Assembly (NCBI RefSeq): GCF_050038885.1
Contig: NZ_CP143624.1
Span: 4,712,001 to 4,776,000 of the forward strand
DNA: 64,000 bases
Direction of reading: 5' to 3'
From: Myxococcus flavus
GTDB taxonomy: Bacteria > Myxococcota > Myxococcia > Myxococcales > Myxococcaceae
The notes beneath the pieces were generated by a model. It did not search any database. It saw nothing but the letters and a program-made list of their open reading frames with translations, and was not told the origin of the DNA. The position numbers were made by a program, and so were the translations under genes. Positions 7,105 to 18,053 of this stretch are shown here, in pieces. Each line of letters starts with the position of its first letter. The first letter of the stretch is position 1.

Positions 7105-9589
7105 GTACGAAGCGCTACAGCGAGGCGGACCTTCGCGTCCTCATCGAGCCGTTCCGCAACCCCGTGCTGGTGGTGGCGGACGAACGCGTGCTCGTCGCCA
7201 ACGACGCATATGTCGCGCTGCTCGGCCTGTCGCGGGCGCAGGTGGAGGGCCGCTCCGTCATGGACTTCGTCCAGCCGGAGGACCGCAGCCGCCTGGTCGA
7301 GCGCTACCGGCGCGTGGCGGCCGGAGCGCCGCTCGACGCGAGCTCGCAGCTGTTCCAGGTGCCGTGCTCGGATGGCGTCACGCGCGAGGTGGCCGTCTTC
7401 ACCTCCCGCCTCGAGCTGGAGCACGGCGGCTCCGCGCTGCTGCTCAACTGCCTGCCCGTGGAGGGCCGTCCCCCGGAGATGTCGGTGGCCGAGCGGCTCG
7501 TGGAGACGTCCGCGGGGCTCGTCGCCGCGCACTCCGAGGACGCGGTGCGCCGCGTCGCCCTGAAGGGGCTGGAGGCCGCGGGCTTCCGGGCCCGGCTGCT
7601 GCGCTGGGAGGGCGAGGGCCTGCTGGCCCGGGACGGTGCGCCGCTGCCCGCGGACGCGCACCTGGGCCTGGAGTCGCTCGCGGACGGGCGCCCCGTGTTC
7701 GGGGGGGCCGAGCAGTCCGCGCCCAGCCATGTCTACCTGCCGGTGGGCGGCCCGCAGGCCGAGGTGCTGTGGGTGGAGGGACAGTGGGTGGCGTCGCGGC
7801 ACGGCTCGGTGCTGATGCTCTTCGCCAAGGTCGTGGGGGCCGCGCTGACGGACGCGCGTGTGCAGGCGGACAGCGCGCGCAGCCGCTGGGAGCTGGAGGC
7901 GGTGTCTCGGATGGCGCGCTTCGTCGCGCAGCCCTCGCCGCCCTCGCAGGAGGACTTCCTGGAGCGCGTCGCGACCCTGCTCCAGGCGGACGCCGCGGCC
8001 CTGCATGTCTCAGTGCCCCCGGACGGCTCGCTGATGCTGTCCTCCCACGTGGGCCTGAAGGACGTCGCGGACGCCCGGTGCCTCACGGCCGTGCTGGTGG
8101 GCGGCACGGAGGGGACGTTGTCCTCGCCCGCGCAGGACGCGGCCCTGGCGGAGCTGTCCGGTGGCCGGCTGGGGGCGGGCGCGGCGGTGTGCCTGACGCG
8201 CGGTGGAGAGGTGTGCGGCGCGCTCCAGGTGCTTCGCGCGCCGGGGCGGCCCTTCGCCGAGAGGGACTTGCGGCTGCTGGGCACGCTGTCCGAGCTGCTG
8301 GTGGCGCTGCTGGAGCAGCGCCGCCTGCGCACCGAGTCCGCCCGGCAGCTCACGGAGACGCGCCTGCTGCTGGACCTGGCGCGCACCACGTCGGGTGTGC
8401 TGGAGACGTCGAGCATCCTGGACGTGGCCGCGGACTTCCTCGTCCGCCTGCTGGACGTGTCCAACTGCTACATCCTCCTCTACGACGAGAGCGCCCGGCT
8501 GCTCCGGGGCGCCGCGGCGTCCATCGCGCACCGCGATTTCTTCCGCACGGTGGTGCTGCCCCTTCACGGGGACGGGCTGTCGGCGCGGGTGGCTCGCGAG
8601 CGCCGGCCCATCGCCGTGGAGGACGTGGGCGCGGTGGAGGGGGGACTCACGCCGGAGCTCGTGCGCCGCTTCGACGAGAAGGCGCTGCTCGCGCTGCCGC
8701 TGACGTCGCGCGAGGAGCTCATCGGCGTGGTGGTCGTGGATGACACGCGGGGGCCGCGCACCTTCGGGCCCGAGTTGATTGAGCTCGCGGAGGCCACGTG
8801 TGGCCAGCTCGCGCTGTCCATCGCCAACGCGCGCCTGTACGAGTCGCTGTGGGCCAGCTACGCGGAGCTGGCCGCCACCCGCGCGGAGATGGTGAAGCGC
8901 GAGCGCCTGGCCGCATTGGGCGAGCTGTCCGCGATTGTGGCCCACGAGGTGCGCAACCCGCTGGGCGTCATCTTCAACGCGGTGGCCTCGCTGCGCCGGC
9001 TGCTGGCGCCGGGCGGGGACGCGGCCATGCTGCTGGACATCCTGGGCGAGGAGAGCGACCGCCTCAACCGCATCGTCGGCGACCTGCTGGACTACACGCG
9101 GCCCAGGGACCCGGTGCTCCAGCAGGAGGATTTGGGGCGCGTGCTCCAGGACTCGCTGGAGGCGGCGCGGATGCAGGGCGGCGGGGCGGACCGGTCCATT
9201 CTCATCGAGTCCGACGTGGAGCCCGGGCTGCCGCCGGTGCCCATGGACCGCCGCCTCATCCGGCAGGCGCTGGTCAACGTGGCCGTCAACGCCATCCAGT
9301 CCATGCCGCAGGGCGGGCGGGTGCAGGTGCGCGCGCGCCGTGAGGCCCATGCGGGACGCGAGCAGCTCCGCATCGACGTGGTGGACCAGGGGCCGGGCAT
9401 TCCCGCCGAGCTGCTCCACCGCGTCTTCGAACCCTTCTTCACCACCAAGGCCCAGGGGACCGGCCTGGGCCTCGCCGTCGTCAGACGCATCCTCGAGGAG
9501 CACCGGGGCGAAATCGCCGTGGACAGCATCCCCGGTCGCGGTACCACCTTCACCTTCCGGCTGCCGCTCTCGCAGCCTCCGTCCTTCCC

Positions 9590-9593
<4 letters not shown>
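7101..9593 (+). CDS. pxrK: Sensor histidine kinase, PxrK-like (PAS, GAF, HisKA, HATPase)
   Basis: 830 aa, with no transmembrane segment or signal peptide, so probably cytoplasmic. Domains in order: a PAS domain near 10-115, a degenerate GAF-like region and a further GAF near 285-405, a clearer GAF near 425-580, a HisKA dimerisation domain with phospho-acceptor H615 in IVAHEVRNPLG, and an HATPase domain with NVAVNAIQS, DQGPGIP and GTGLGLAVV. It overlaps selB upstream and the response regulator downstream, both as ATGA. By position and partner it is the counterpart of M. xanthus PxrK, a kinase reported to act with PxrR on the Pxr small RNA. The signal sensed is unknown; GAF and PAS suggest a small molecule or redox cue. 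Confidence 0.9.
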
Positions 9594-11038
<1,445 letters not shown>

Positions 11039-11059
11039 CCCTCCGGTAGGAGCCAGACT

Positions 11060-11163
11060 CACCTATGTAACTTTCTCGCGGCCGTGGATTCAGATCCGAA
11101 ATGGGCGGGTTCATAGGTGAAAAAGAAAACCAGCCGAAATCATTGGCCTTTTTCACTTATGAA
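11060..11163 (+). promoter_or_regulatory. Repeated CACCTATG-type motif upstream of pxr (candidate PxrR enhancer sites)
   Basis: Three copies of one motif lie in the region: CACCTATG at 11060-11067, its complement CATAGGTG at 11112-11119, and CACTTATG at 11154-11161. They form two inverted pairs about 100-200 bp upstream of the sigma-54 promoter at 11262. That is the usual distance for NtrC-family activator sites. Binding by PxrR is an inference. Confidence 0.5.
11110..11163. terminator. Large hairpin with A-tract and T-tract after pxrR
   Basis: Left arm TTCATAGGTGAAAAAG (11110-11125) pairs with right arm CTTTTTCACTTATGAA (11148-11163), with one G-U wobble in 16 bp. The loop is 22 bases with further CCA/TGG pairing. 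It could terminate pxrR transcription, although the T-run lies inside the stem. It also overlaps two copies of the CATAGGTG motif, so it may instead be a protein-binding palindrome. Confidence 0.5.
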
Positions 11164-11211
11164 ACGCCATTGCAGCCCTGAAATGGAGCCGCGGGGCAAG
11201 GCAATCGTCAG

Positions 11212-11240
11212 CTAGTCCTTCAAGTGCTTGAGAAAACTAG
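11212..11240. repeat. Inverted repeat just upstream of the pxr promoter
   Basis: CTAGT and ACTAG flank an inner palindrome TCAAG-TG-CTTGA. It sits about 20-50 bp upstream of the -24 element, where an architectural protein or repressor could act. No function is known to me. Confidence 0.35.
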
Positions 11241-11261
11241 AGTTTCTCCCTGAGAGGCGAC

Positions 11262-11277
11262 TGGCACGGCGACTGCT
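11262..11277 (+). promoter_or_regulatory. Sigma-54 (-24/-12) promoter of pxr
   Basis: TGGCAC, five bases, then CTGCT matches the sigma-54 consensus TGGCAC-N5-TTGCW at all but one position. The invariant GG (11263-11264) and GC (11275-11276) are at the correct spacing. Transcription would start near 11288. It follows a sigma-54 activator gene and precedes the sRNA-like region. Confidence 0.8.
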
Positions 11278-11287
11278 AAAGGAACAC

Positions 11288-11409
11288 GCGGGACACATCG
11301 AAGCGAGGCTGAAGGCGGTTCCCCCCCACCCCTTCAGCACTTCCGGTGAGTCACCTTGAGAAGACCCGCGGCCCGGCACCTCTTTGGGGTGTCGGGCCGC
11401 CTTCTTTTC
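11288..11409 (+). ncRNA. pxr: Pxr small RNA (developmental repressor)
   Basis: In M. xanthus, Pxr is an sRNA that blocks fruiting-body development while nutrients last. Three hairpins can be drawn. The first has stem GCTGAAGG (11308-11315) with CCTTCAGC (11331-11338) and a loop holding seven C (11321-11327). The second is GGTG-AGT-CACC (11345-11355). The third is the terminator stem. A run of seven C about 128 bp before a GNAT gene is, as I recall, the site of the known single-base Pxr mutation in the evolved 'Phoenix' strain. The 5' end is inferred from the promoter; processing to a shorter form is reported in M. xanthus. No ORF of note is present. Confidence 0.82.
11368..11409 (+). terminator. 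Intrinsic terminator of pxr
   Basis: GCGGCCCGGCACC (11368-11380) pairs with GGTGTCGGGCCGC (11388-11400) over 13 bp with one G-U wobble. It is followed by CTTCTTTTCC, a U-rich run in RNA. It ends 44 bp before the GNAT start codon. Confidence 0.88.
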
Positions 11410-11452
11410 CGCGTCTGATGGCTTCGCCAGCACGCGACGAAAGGAAGCCACG

Positions 11453-12295
11453 GTGGGTCCGCAGCGGAATCAATGGGTGGTGAGGCCTGGGCGCCCGGAG
11501 GACCATGCGGTCTTCTCGCGCCTCTTTCTGGAGCTAGGGGTGGATGACCCTCCACCCCCCGAGTCCGTGTGGGCCGGTGAGTTCGCCCGGCACTCCCTGT
11601 TCGCGGAAGCCGCGGACGATGTGGGGGCTTACGCCGTGGCGGAGCCCATGGGCGACCTCGGGTACGTGGGCCAGCTGGTGGTGGCGCCGGCCGCACGAGG
11701 GCAGGGGCTGGGGCGGCGGATGATGACGCACGTGGCCGAGCACCTGCGCGCACAGGGTTGCACACGGTGGACGCTCAACGTGAAGCGGGACAACGTACCC
11801 GCGCTCGCGCTCTACACGTCGCTGGGCATGCAGCGTGTCCGTGAGGCCGCGACTCTTCGCGTGACGCGCGAGCAGGTGGCGGCGCTTCCCAGCTCGCCGA
11901 CCGAGGTGTCGGTGGTGTCATTGTTGCTGGAAGACTGCGCTGCGCTGACAGCGGCCTTCGGAATGATGCCCGGCAAGCTGGAGCGCTTCGCCACCCGCGC
12001 TTCGCATCAGTTGCTGGGGCTCGTCGATGCCGGCATGCCGTCACGGCCCTGGCTGGGGATGATGGACCTACGTGCCTCGGGGCCGGTGCTGTTTCCCTTC
12101 TTCGCGAAGTCTCCCGCGTATGCCCGGACGTTGCTGGAGGACGCCTTCCTGCGAGTGGGGGACGGCGTGTCCTCGATGAACGTCGTGGTGACGGACGACG
12201 CGTTGCTGGCACGCCTGCTGCGCGAGGCTGGAGCGGAGACGCGACTCGAGACGCTGGAGCTTCGCGGCCCGTTGCCGCCAGCCGCGGCTCGCTGA
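11453..12295 (+). CDS. GNAT-family N-acetyltransferase
   Basis: 280 aa. The N-terminal GNAT domain (about 8-145) contains the acetyl-CoA binding stretch GQLVVAPAARGQGLGRRMM with the Q/R-x-x-G-x-G/A core. It continues with the RWTLNVKRDNVPALALYTSLGMQ strand and helix typical of the fold. The C-terminal half (about 150-280) is less clear and may be a second, degenerate GNAT unit. The substrate is not predictable. GTG 11453 has AAGGA eight bases upstream; the frame runs back to 11384 but that lies inside the pxr terminator. It corresponds to the acetyltransferase gene that borders pxr in M. xanthus. Confidence 0.85.
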   Translation: MGPQRNQWVVRPGRPEDHAVFSRLFLELGVDDPPPPESVWAGEFARHSLFAEAADDVGAYAVAEPMGDLGYVGQLVVAPAARGQGLGRRMMTHVAEHLRAQGCTRWTLNVKRDNVPALALYTSLGMQRVREAATLRVTREQVAALPSSPTEVSVVSLLLEDCAALTAAFGMMPGKLERFATRASHQLLGLVDAGMPSRPWLGMMDLRASGPVLFPFFAKSPAYARTLLEDAFLRVGDGVSSMNVVVTDDALLARLLREAGAETRLETLELRGPLPPAAAR

Positions 12296-12439
12296 CATGC
12301 GGTGAGGCGCAGGCGCGTCGGCAGCCGCCGCCACCAGGCGTGACGTGCTGACATGTCGTGAGACGCAGGTGCTCCGGCGTTCGCTGCCACCGTATGCGGC
12401 CCGCTGACGTGCCTCGTACCGAAGGCGAAGCCCCTGAAA

Positions 12440-12480
12440 ACACGACGCCCGCCCGGGCGCGGAGCCGGGGCGGGCGTGGG
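12440..12480 (-). terminator. Terminator of the nuo operon
   Basis: ACGCCCGCCC (12445-12454) pairs with GGGCGGGCGT (12468-12477). Read on the minus strand, the stem is followed by CGTGTTTTC, a short U-run. It lies about 25 bp beyond the nuoN stop. Confidence 0.75.
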
Positions 12481-12500
12481 GTGCCGGCAGGACCGGGGCG

Positions 12501-14060
12501 TTACTGGCCGAAGATGCTGCTGGCCTGCTCCAGCCACGCCATGACGGGGCCGGGGATGATGCCCAGCACCACCACGCCGGCGGTGGACAGCACCAGCGCC
12601 AGCTCGGTGGACCAACTCCGCTCGAGCGTCTGCGCGCCCTCGGGCACCGGCCGCATGAACATGTAGACCACCACGCGCAGGTAGTAATAGACGCCCGCCG
12701 CGCTGGACAGCACGCCGACGATGGCGAGGCCGATGAGGCCCGCGTCCACGGCGGCCTGGAAGATGAGCAGCTTGCTCATGAAGCCGATGGTCGGCGGGAT
12801 GCCACCCAGCGACAGCATGAAGGCCGCCATCGCGAAGGCCCAGCCCGGCTTGCGCTGCGCCAGCCCGCTGAAGCGCTCCAAGTCCCACGCGGTGCCCTTC
12901 TCCTCGTCCTCGCGGCGCTCCAGGACGGAGACGATGGCGAAGGCACCCACCGCGCTGAACGTGTAGGCCAGCAGGTAGTAGAGGATGCCGCGCAGCGCCT
13001 CCGCGCGGGCCAGGTCCAGCGGGGTGCCACCCGTCAGGGCGGAGGGCCCCAGCAGGCGGAACTGCTCGCCCGGCCCGGTGACGAAGAGGGCGGCCACGCC
13101 CACCAGCAGGTAGCCGGCGTGGGCAATGGACGAGTACGCCAGCATGCGCTTCACGTTGCGCTGCGGAATCGCCAGCAGGTTGCCCGCCACCATGGTGAGG
13201 AAGGCCAGCACCGAGAAGAGGCCCAGCAGCATCTGCGGGTCCACGCCCTTGCCCACCATGAAGAACACGCGGACCATCGCCGCGAAGGCGGCCGCCTTCA
13301 CGCCCGCGCTCATCAGCGCGGTGACGGGCGTCGGCGCGCCCTCGTAGACGTCCGGCGTCCACATGTGGAAGGGCACCGCGGCCACCTTGAAGGCGAAGCC
13401 CGCGCCCACCAGGATGATGCCCGCGTACACCAGGCCCGGCTGCGACGACAGGGCCGTGGACAGCGGGCCCGCCATGGCCGTCAGGTTGGTGGTGCCGGTG
13501 GCACCGTACAGCAGCGCCGCGCCGTACAGCAGCACCGCGGACGAGAAGGCGCCCAGGATGAAGTACTTGAAGCCCGCCTCGCTCGGCCGCGTGCCGCGCC
13601 GCAGGTACGACGTCAGCGCGTAGGTGGCGATGGAGAGGACCTCGATGTTGACGAAGAGGGTGATGAGCTCGTTGGACATCGCCAGCAGGCTCATGCCCGC
13701 CGCGGCGAACAGCATCAGCGCGTAGAACTCACCGCGCTCCGCGCCGCGCTTGCGCAGGAAGCTCACCGCGCTCAGGGCCGCCAGCGCCAGGCCCACGCAC
13801 ACCACGAAGGTGAGGAAGCTGGAGAAGGGGTCCATCACGCCGAAGCCGAGCATCACCTCCTGGGGCGGCTCGAACATCACCGACAGCGCCATGGCGCCGG
13901 CCGCCACCGCCGTCACCACGGTGAGCACCGCCTGGTACGCGCGCGACGCCGTCGAGGAGAGGAACACCTCCGACAGCAGCAGGATGGAGGCACCCACCAC
14001 CATGATGATGGCGGGCAGCAGCGGGAGGAAGTCTGCCAGGCTGAGATTGGGCAGGGTCAT
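12501..14060 (-). CDS. nuoN: NADH-quinone oxidoreductase subunit N
   Basis: 519 aa, polytopic (about 14 hydrophobic helices). NuoN is one of the three antiporter-like proton-pumping subunits in the membrane arm of complex I. The signature LAYSSIAHAGYLLVG and the transmembrane Glu/Lys helices LITLFVNIEVLSIATYALTS and GFAFKVAAVPFHMWTPDVYEG are intact. It is the last gene of the minus-strand nuoEFJKLMN run, starting 18 bp after nuoM, and is followed by the operon terminator. Confidence 0.97.
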   Translation of the reverse strand: MTLPNLSLADFLPLLPAIIMVVGASILLLSEVFLSSTASRAYQAVLTVVTAVAAGAMALSVMFEPPQEVMLGFGVMDPFSSFLTFVVCVGLALAALSAVSFLRKRGAERGEFYALMLFAAAGMSLLAMSNELITLFVNIEVLSIATYALTSYLRRGTRPSEAGFKYFILGAFSSAVLLYGAALLYGATGTTNLTAMAGPLSTALSSQPGLVYAGIILVGAGFAFKVAAVPFHMWTPDVYEGAPTPVTALMSAGVKAAAFAAMVRVFFMVGKGVDPQMLLGLFSVLAFLTMVAGNLLAIPQRNVKRMLAYSSIAHAGYLLVGVAALFVTGPGEQFRLLGPSALTGGTPLDLARAEALRGILYYLLAYTFSAVGAFAIVSVLERREDEEKGTAWDLERFSGLAQRKPGWAFAMAAFMLSLGGIPPTIGFMSKLLIFQAAVDAGLIGLAIVGVLSSAAGVYYYLRVVVYMFMRPVPEGAQTLERSWSTELALVLSTAGVVVLGIIPGPVMAWLEQASSIFGQ

Positions 14061-14078
14061 GTCGAAAGCTCAGGCGGC

Positions 14079-15806
14079 TTACTGCCGCGGCGAGGGAACG
14101 GCCGGCGCGGCGGCCAGCGGAACGGGCGCGGACGGCGCGGCGGCGACTTGGCCGGACGGCAGGGGCATCACCTCCACCCGGAGATGGTTCTCCTGCAACT
14201 GCGCGCCCGGCGTGCCCACGCGGGCTCGGGCCAGGAAGCGGTCCGTGGACGGCGCCAGCCGGTCCAGGAAGGGCTGCGGCTGCAGGCCCATCACCGCCAC
14301 CAGCACGATGAAGGGCAGCACGGACAGGCCCTCGCGCAGGTTCAGGTCCGTCAGGTGCTGGTTCTCCCGGTGCGTGAGGCTGCCGAAGAACACCTTCTGC
14401 ACCATCCACAGCATGTAGGCCGCGCCCAGGATGACACCCAGCGTGGCGAAGGCGCCGAACACCGCCGTCAGGTGCGCGTTGCCCGCGGCCTCGCCGAGGT
14501 CGCTCTTGAAGGTGCCCAGGAGGACGAGGAACTCACCGATGAAGCCGTTGGTGCCCGGCACCGCGATGGACGAGAAGGTGATGATGACGAAGGCCGCGGT
14601 GAACACCGGCATCACCTTCGCGATGCCGCCGTAGTCCGCCATCAGGCGCGAGTGGCGCCGCTCGTACAGGTAGCCGAACAGGAGGAACAGCGCGCCCGTG
14701 GACACGCCGTGGTTGAGCATCTGGTACGCGCTGCCCGTGGCGCCCTCGGCGGTAATCGCCAGGATGCCCAGCATGCAGTAGCCCAGGTGGCTGACGGACG
14801 AGTACGCAATCAGCTTCTTGATGTCCCGCTGCGCCAGGCACATCAGCGCGCCGTACACGATGCCGATGACGGCCAGCGTGGCCAGGAAGGGCCGCGCCTG
14901 CTGCGTGGCCACCGGGAAGAAGGGAATCGCGTAGCGCCAGAAGCCGAAGGTGCCCATCTTCAGCGTCACGCCGGCCAGAATCATGGAGCCCGCCACCGGC
15001 GCCTGCACGTGCGCGTCCGGCAACCAGGTGTGCAGCGGCCACATGGGGACCTTGACGGCGAACGCGATGGCGAACGCCGCGAACAGCCACGGGCCCCAGG
15101 TGTGCAGCGTTGCGGCCAGCCCGGTGAGCGAGTCACACGAGCCCGCCGCGGTGCACGCGCTGAGCTGACGGTTGGCATCCAGCAGGCCGTTGTAGATGCT
15201 CGCGTAGTCGAAGGAGCGGGCACCCACCGGCGCGCTGATGAAGTACACGGCGATGATGGCCACCAGCATCAGCAGCGAGCCGGCCAGCGTGTAGAGGAAG
15301 AACTTCACCGCCGCCATCTGGCGGTCCTCGGCGCCCCACACACCCACCAGGAGGTACATGGGGATGAGCATGGCCTCGAAGAAGATGTAGAAGAGCAGCA
15401 CGTCCAGCGACACCAGCGCGCCCAGCATCGTCGTCTGGAGCACCAGCAGCGCGAGGTGGAACTCCTTGATGCGGTGCTTGATGTACGTGGTGGAGGCCAG
15501 CACCACCAGGGGGCCCAGGAACACGGTGAGCAGCAGCAGGCTCACGGCCAGGCCGTCCACGCCCACGTGGTAGCTGGTGCCGAACAGGTCGAACCAGCGC
15601 GCCCGGTACTCGAGCTGGAACTCCGGCCCGCCCGGCACGTACGCCATGTAGGCCCAGACGCCGAAGACCAGGTCCACGGCCATGCCGATGAACGTGATGG
15701 TGCGGATCTGGCCGTTCTCGCCGGCCGGCAGCAGCGCCACCAGCGCCGCGAACACGAGCGGCAGGAAGACGACGAGGTTGAGCAGGTGGGTGTCGAGGAA
15801 GCTCAT
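14079..15806 (-). CDS. nuoM: NADH-quinone oxidoreductase subunit M
   Basis: 575 aa antiporter-like membrane subunit of complex I. Family motifs include the helix LFYIFFEAMLIPMYLLVG with the key Glu, VKVPMWPLHTWLPDAHVQAP, and KKLIAYSSVSHLGYCMLG. ATG 15806 overlaps the nuoL stop as ATGA, so the two are translationally coupled. The frame extends 42 codons further upstream inside nuoL but those residues are not NuoM-like. A Pro/Ala-rich cytoplasmic tail of about 45 residues ends the protein. Confidence 0.97.
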   Translation of the reverse strand: MSFLDTHLLNLVVFLPLVFAALVALLPAGENGQIRTITFIGMAVDLVFGVWAYMAYVPGGPEFQLEYRARWFDLFGTSYHVGVDGLAVSLLLLTVFLGPLVVLASTTYIKHRIKEFHLALLVLQTTMLGALVSLDVLLFYIFFEAMLIPMYLLVGVWGAEDRQMAAVKFFLYTLAGSLLMLVAIIAVYFISAPVGARSFDYASIYNGLLDANRQLSACTAAGSCDSLTGLAATLHTWGPWLFAAFAIAFAVKVPMWPLHTWLPDAHVQAPVAGSMILAGVTLKMGTFGFWRYAIPFFPVATQQARPFLATLAVIGIVYGALMCLAQRDIKKLIAYSSVSHLGYCMLGILAITAEGATGSAYQMLNHGVSTGALFLLFGYLYERRHSRLMADYGGIAKVMPVFTAAFVIITFSSIAVPGTNGFIGEFLVLLGTFKSDLGEAAGNAHLTAVFGAFATLGVILGAAYMLWMVQKVFFGSLTHRENQHLTDLNLREGLSVLPFIVLVAVMGLQPQPFLDRLAPSTDRFLARARVGTPGAQLQENHLRVEVMPLPSGQVAAAPSAPVPLAAAPAVPSPRQ

Positions 15807-18031
15807 TGCATCACCTGGATGAGGGCGTAGACCACACCGCCCAGCAGGGCGATGGCCATCACGGCGGCGTAGGCCTGGGCGTCGCCCGACTGCACGTAGC
15901 GGAGCGCGCTGCCAACGCGGGCCGTCACCCACGCCGTGCCGCGGACCGCCACGGTGTCGATGACGAGCGCGTCCACCACGCGGAAGAGGAGGAAGCTCAT
16001 GAACTTCACGGGACGGATGACAATCAGCTCATAGAGCTCGTCCACGTAGAACTTGTTCTGAGCCGTGCGGCGCACCGCCCGGGCGAAGGCCGGCACCGGC
16101 TGGCCCACCCGCGCGGGGAAGAAGACGCGGTACAGGTAGAAGGCCAGCCCACCACCCGCCAGGGCCACGGCCCAGGCCTTGAGGTAGTCCGGGACGACCT
16201 GCGGACGGCTGGTGTCGAGCTGCACGAGCGTGCTGGCGTCGGTGATGCGCTTGGTCGCGCTGAACACCGGGCTCAGGAAGTTGTCCAGCACCGGCTGCGC
16301 CGTCATGTCGAAGAAGTTGATGCCGAACGCGTACCGCGCGGCGACGACGCTCAGCACCGCCAGCACCACCAGCGGCAGGGTCATCTGCCAGGCGCTCTCG
16401 TGGGCGTGGGCCACGCGGGCCTCCTTCGAGCGGGGACCCTCGAAGGTGAGCAGGTACACGCGCGTCATGTAGAAGGCCGTGGACGCGGCGATGAGCAGGC
16501 CCAGGTAGTAGACGAGGCTGGACACCCACTCCAGGCCCTGGAGGTGGTTGTGGTGCACGCCGTGGAGGATGGCGTCCTTCGAGAAGAAGCCGGACAGCGG
16601 GATGATGCCCGTGATGGCCAGGGTGGCGACCAGGAAGGTGGCCCACGTCCAGGGCATCTCCTTGCGCAGGCCGCCCAGCTTCTTGATGTCCGTCTCGTCG
16701 CCGTTGCCGTGCATCACGCTGCCGGCGCCGAGGAAGAGGCAGGCCTTGAAGAAGGCGTGCGTCATCAGGTGGAACACGGCCGCCCAGAAGATGCCCATGC
16801 CCACGCCCATGAACATGATGCCCAGCTGGGACACCGTGGAGTAGGCGAGCACCTTCTTGATGTCGTCCTGCGCGAAGGCGATGAGCGCCGCCAGCAGCGA
16901 GGTGAGCGCGCCGATGATGGCGATGGTCGCCATGGCGGTGGGGCTCAGCACCAGCAGCGCGGACATGCGGCTGAAGAGGTAGACGCCGGCGGTGACCATC
17001 GTCGCGGCGTGGATGAGGGCGGAGACCGGCGTCGGGCCCGCCATGGCGTCCGGCAGCCAGACGTACAGCGGCAGCTGGGCGCTCTTGCCCGCGGCGCCCA
17101 GGAGGAACAGCAGCATGGCCGCCGTCATCACCCCGCCGAAGGTGTAGCCCGCCAGCGGGCCCGCCTCGATGGGCGTGCTCAGGTCGACCTTGTCGATGTT
17201 CGAGTCCATCAGCCCCAGGGCCATCTTCTCCAGGCCCTTGAAGGTGACGGGGCCCTTCTCCGCGAGGCCCGTCTTGTAGTGCTGCGTGCTGCTGTTGGCG
17301 CCGTTGTAGTCCGCCGCGTTCGCCTGCTGCGTGTAGGCCGAGACCATCAGCACCAGCAGGAAGGTGGCGATGAGGAACGCGAAGTCACCGATGCGGTTGG
17401 TGACGAAGGCCTTGCGACCGGCCCACGCCTTGGCCGGGTCGTCGTACCAGAAGCCGATCAGCAGGTAGCTGGCCATACCGACGCCCTCCCAGCCCACGAA
17501 GAGCAGGATGAGGTTGTCGGCCAGGACCAGCGTCAGCATCGCCGCGACGAACAGGTTCAGGTACGCGAAGAACCGCCAGTACGCGGCGTCGTGCTCCATG
17601 TAGCTGGTGGAGTACAGGTGGATGAGGAAGCCGACGCCGGTGATGATGAGCAGCAGGATGCCGGACAGGTGGTCCACCATCAGGCCGAAGTTCACCCGGA
17701 AGTCACCCACCGAGAACCAGGTGCCGTAGTCGTGGGCCAGCGCGTAGCGCACGCCATCGCCCGGGAGCCCGAACGGGTTGGCGAAGACGGCCGCCAGGCG
17801 GTTCGTCTCCGGGTCGTAGTGGCTGGTGGCCCAGAAGGCCAGCACGCTGAGGACGAAGGAGCCGGCCACCGCCGCGCACGCGACGAGCTGGACGTTGGCC
17901 CGGCCCATCATCTTGCCGAACACGCCGCAGATGAACGCGCCGAGCAGGGGCAGGGCGATGATGAGCCAGAGGGAGGGCGCCAGGATGTCCGGCGCCACGG
18001 GTGCCGCCCGGAAGAATTCGACGAGAGTCAT
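15803..18031 (-). CDS. nuoL: NADH-quinone oxidoreductase subunit L
   Basis: 742 aa, longer than the usual 610-650 aa NuoL. It is the distal proton-pumping subunit with a long lateral helix. It has HLSGILLLIITGVGFLIHLYSTSYM, LFVGWEGVGMASYLLIGFW, KSAQLPLYVWLPDAMAGPTP and KKVLAYSTVSQLGIMFMG. Extra length comes from a soluble loop around residues 240-280 (rich in Gln, Asn, Ser) and a longer C-terminus. Start ATG 18031 follows nuoK by 22 bp; the stop overlaps nuoM. Confidence 0.97.
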   Translation of the reverse strand: MTLVEFFRAAPVAPDILAPSLWLIIALPLLGAFICGVFGKMMGRANVQLVACAAVAGSFVLSVLAFWATSHYDPETNRLAAVFANPFGLPGDGVRYALAHDYGTWFSVGDFRVNFGLMVDHLSGILLLIITGVGFLIHLYSTSYMEHDAAYWRFFAYLNLFVAAMLTLVLADNLILLFVGWEGVGMASYLLIGFWYDDPAKAWAGRKAFVTNRIGDFAFLIATFLLVLMVSAYTQQANAADYNGANSSTQHYKTGLAEKGPVTFKGLEKMALGLMDSNIDKVDLSTPIEAGPLAGYTFGGVMTAAMLLFLLGAAGKSAQLPLYVWLPDAMAGPTPVSALIHAATMVTAGVYLFSRMSALLVLSPTAMATIAIIGALTSLLAALIAFAQDDIKKVLAYSTVSQLGIMFMGVGMGIFWAAVFHLMTHAFFKACLFLGAGSVMHGNGDETDIKKLGGLRKEMPWTWATFLVATLAITGIIPLSGFFSKDAILHGVHHNHLQGLEWVSSLVYYLGLLIAASTAFYMTRVYLLTFEGPRSKEARVAHAHESAWQMTLPLVVLAVLSVVAARYAFGINFFDMTAQPVLDNFLSPVFSATKRITDASTLVQLDTSRPQVVPDYLKAWAVALAGGGLAFYLYRVFFPARVGQPVPAFARAVRRTAQNKFYVDELYELIVIRPVKFMSFLLFRVVDALVIDTVAVRGTAWVTARVGSALRYVQSGDAQAYAAVMAIALLGGVVYALIQVMQ

Positions 18032-18053
18032 GAAAGTGGCTCCTGGGGAGGCA

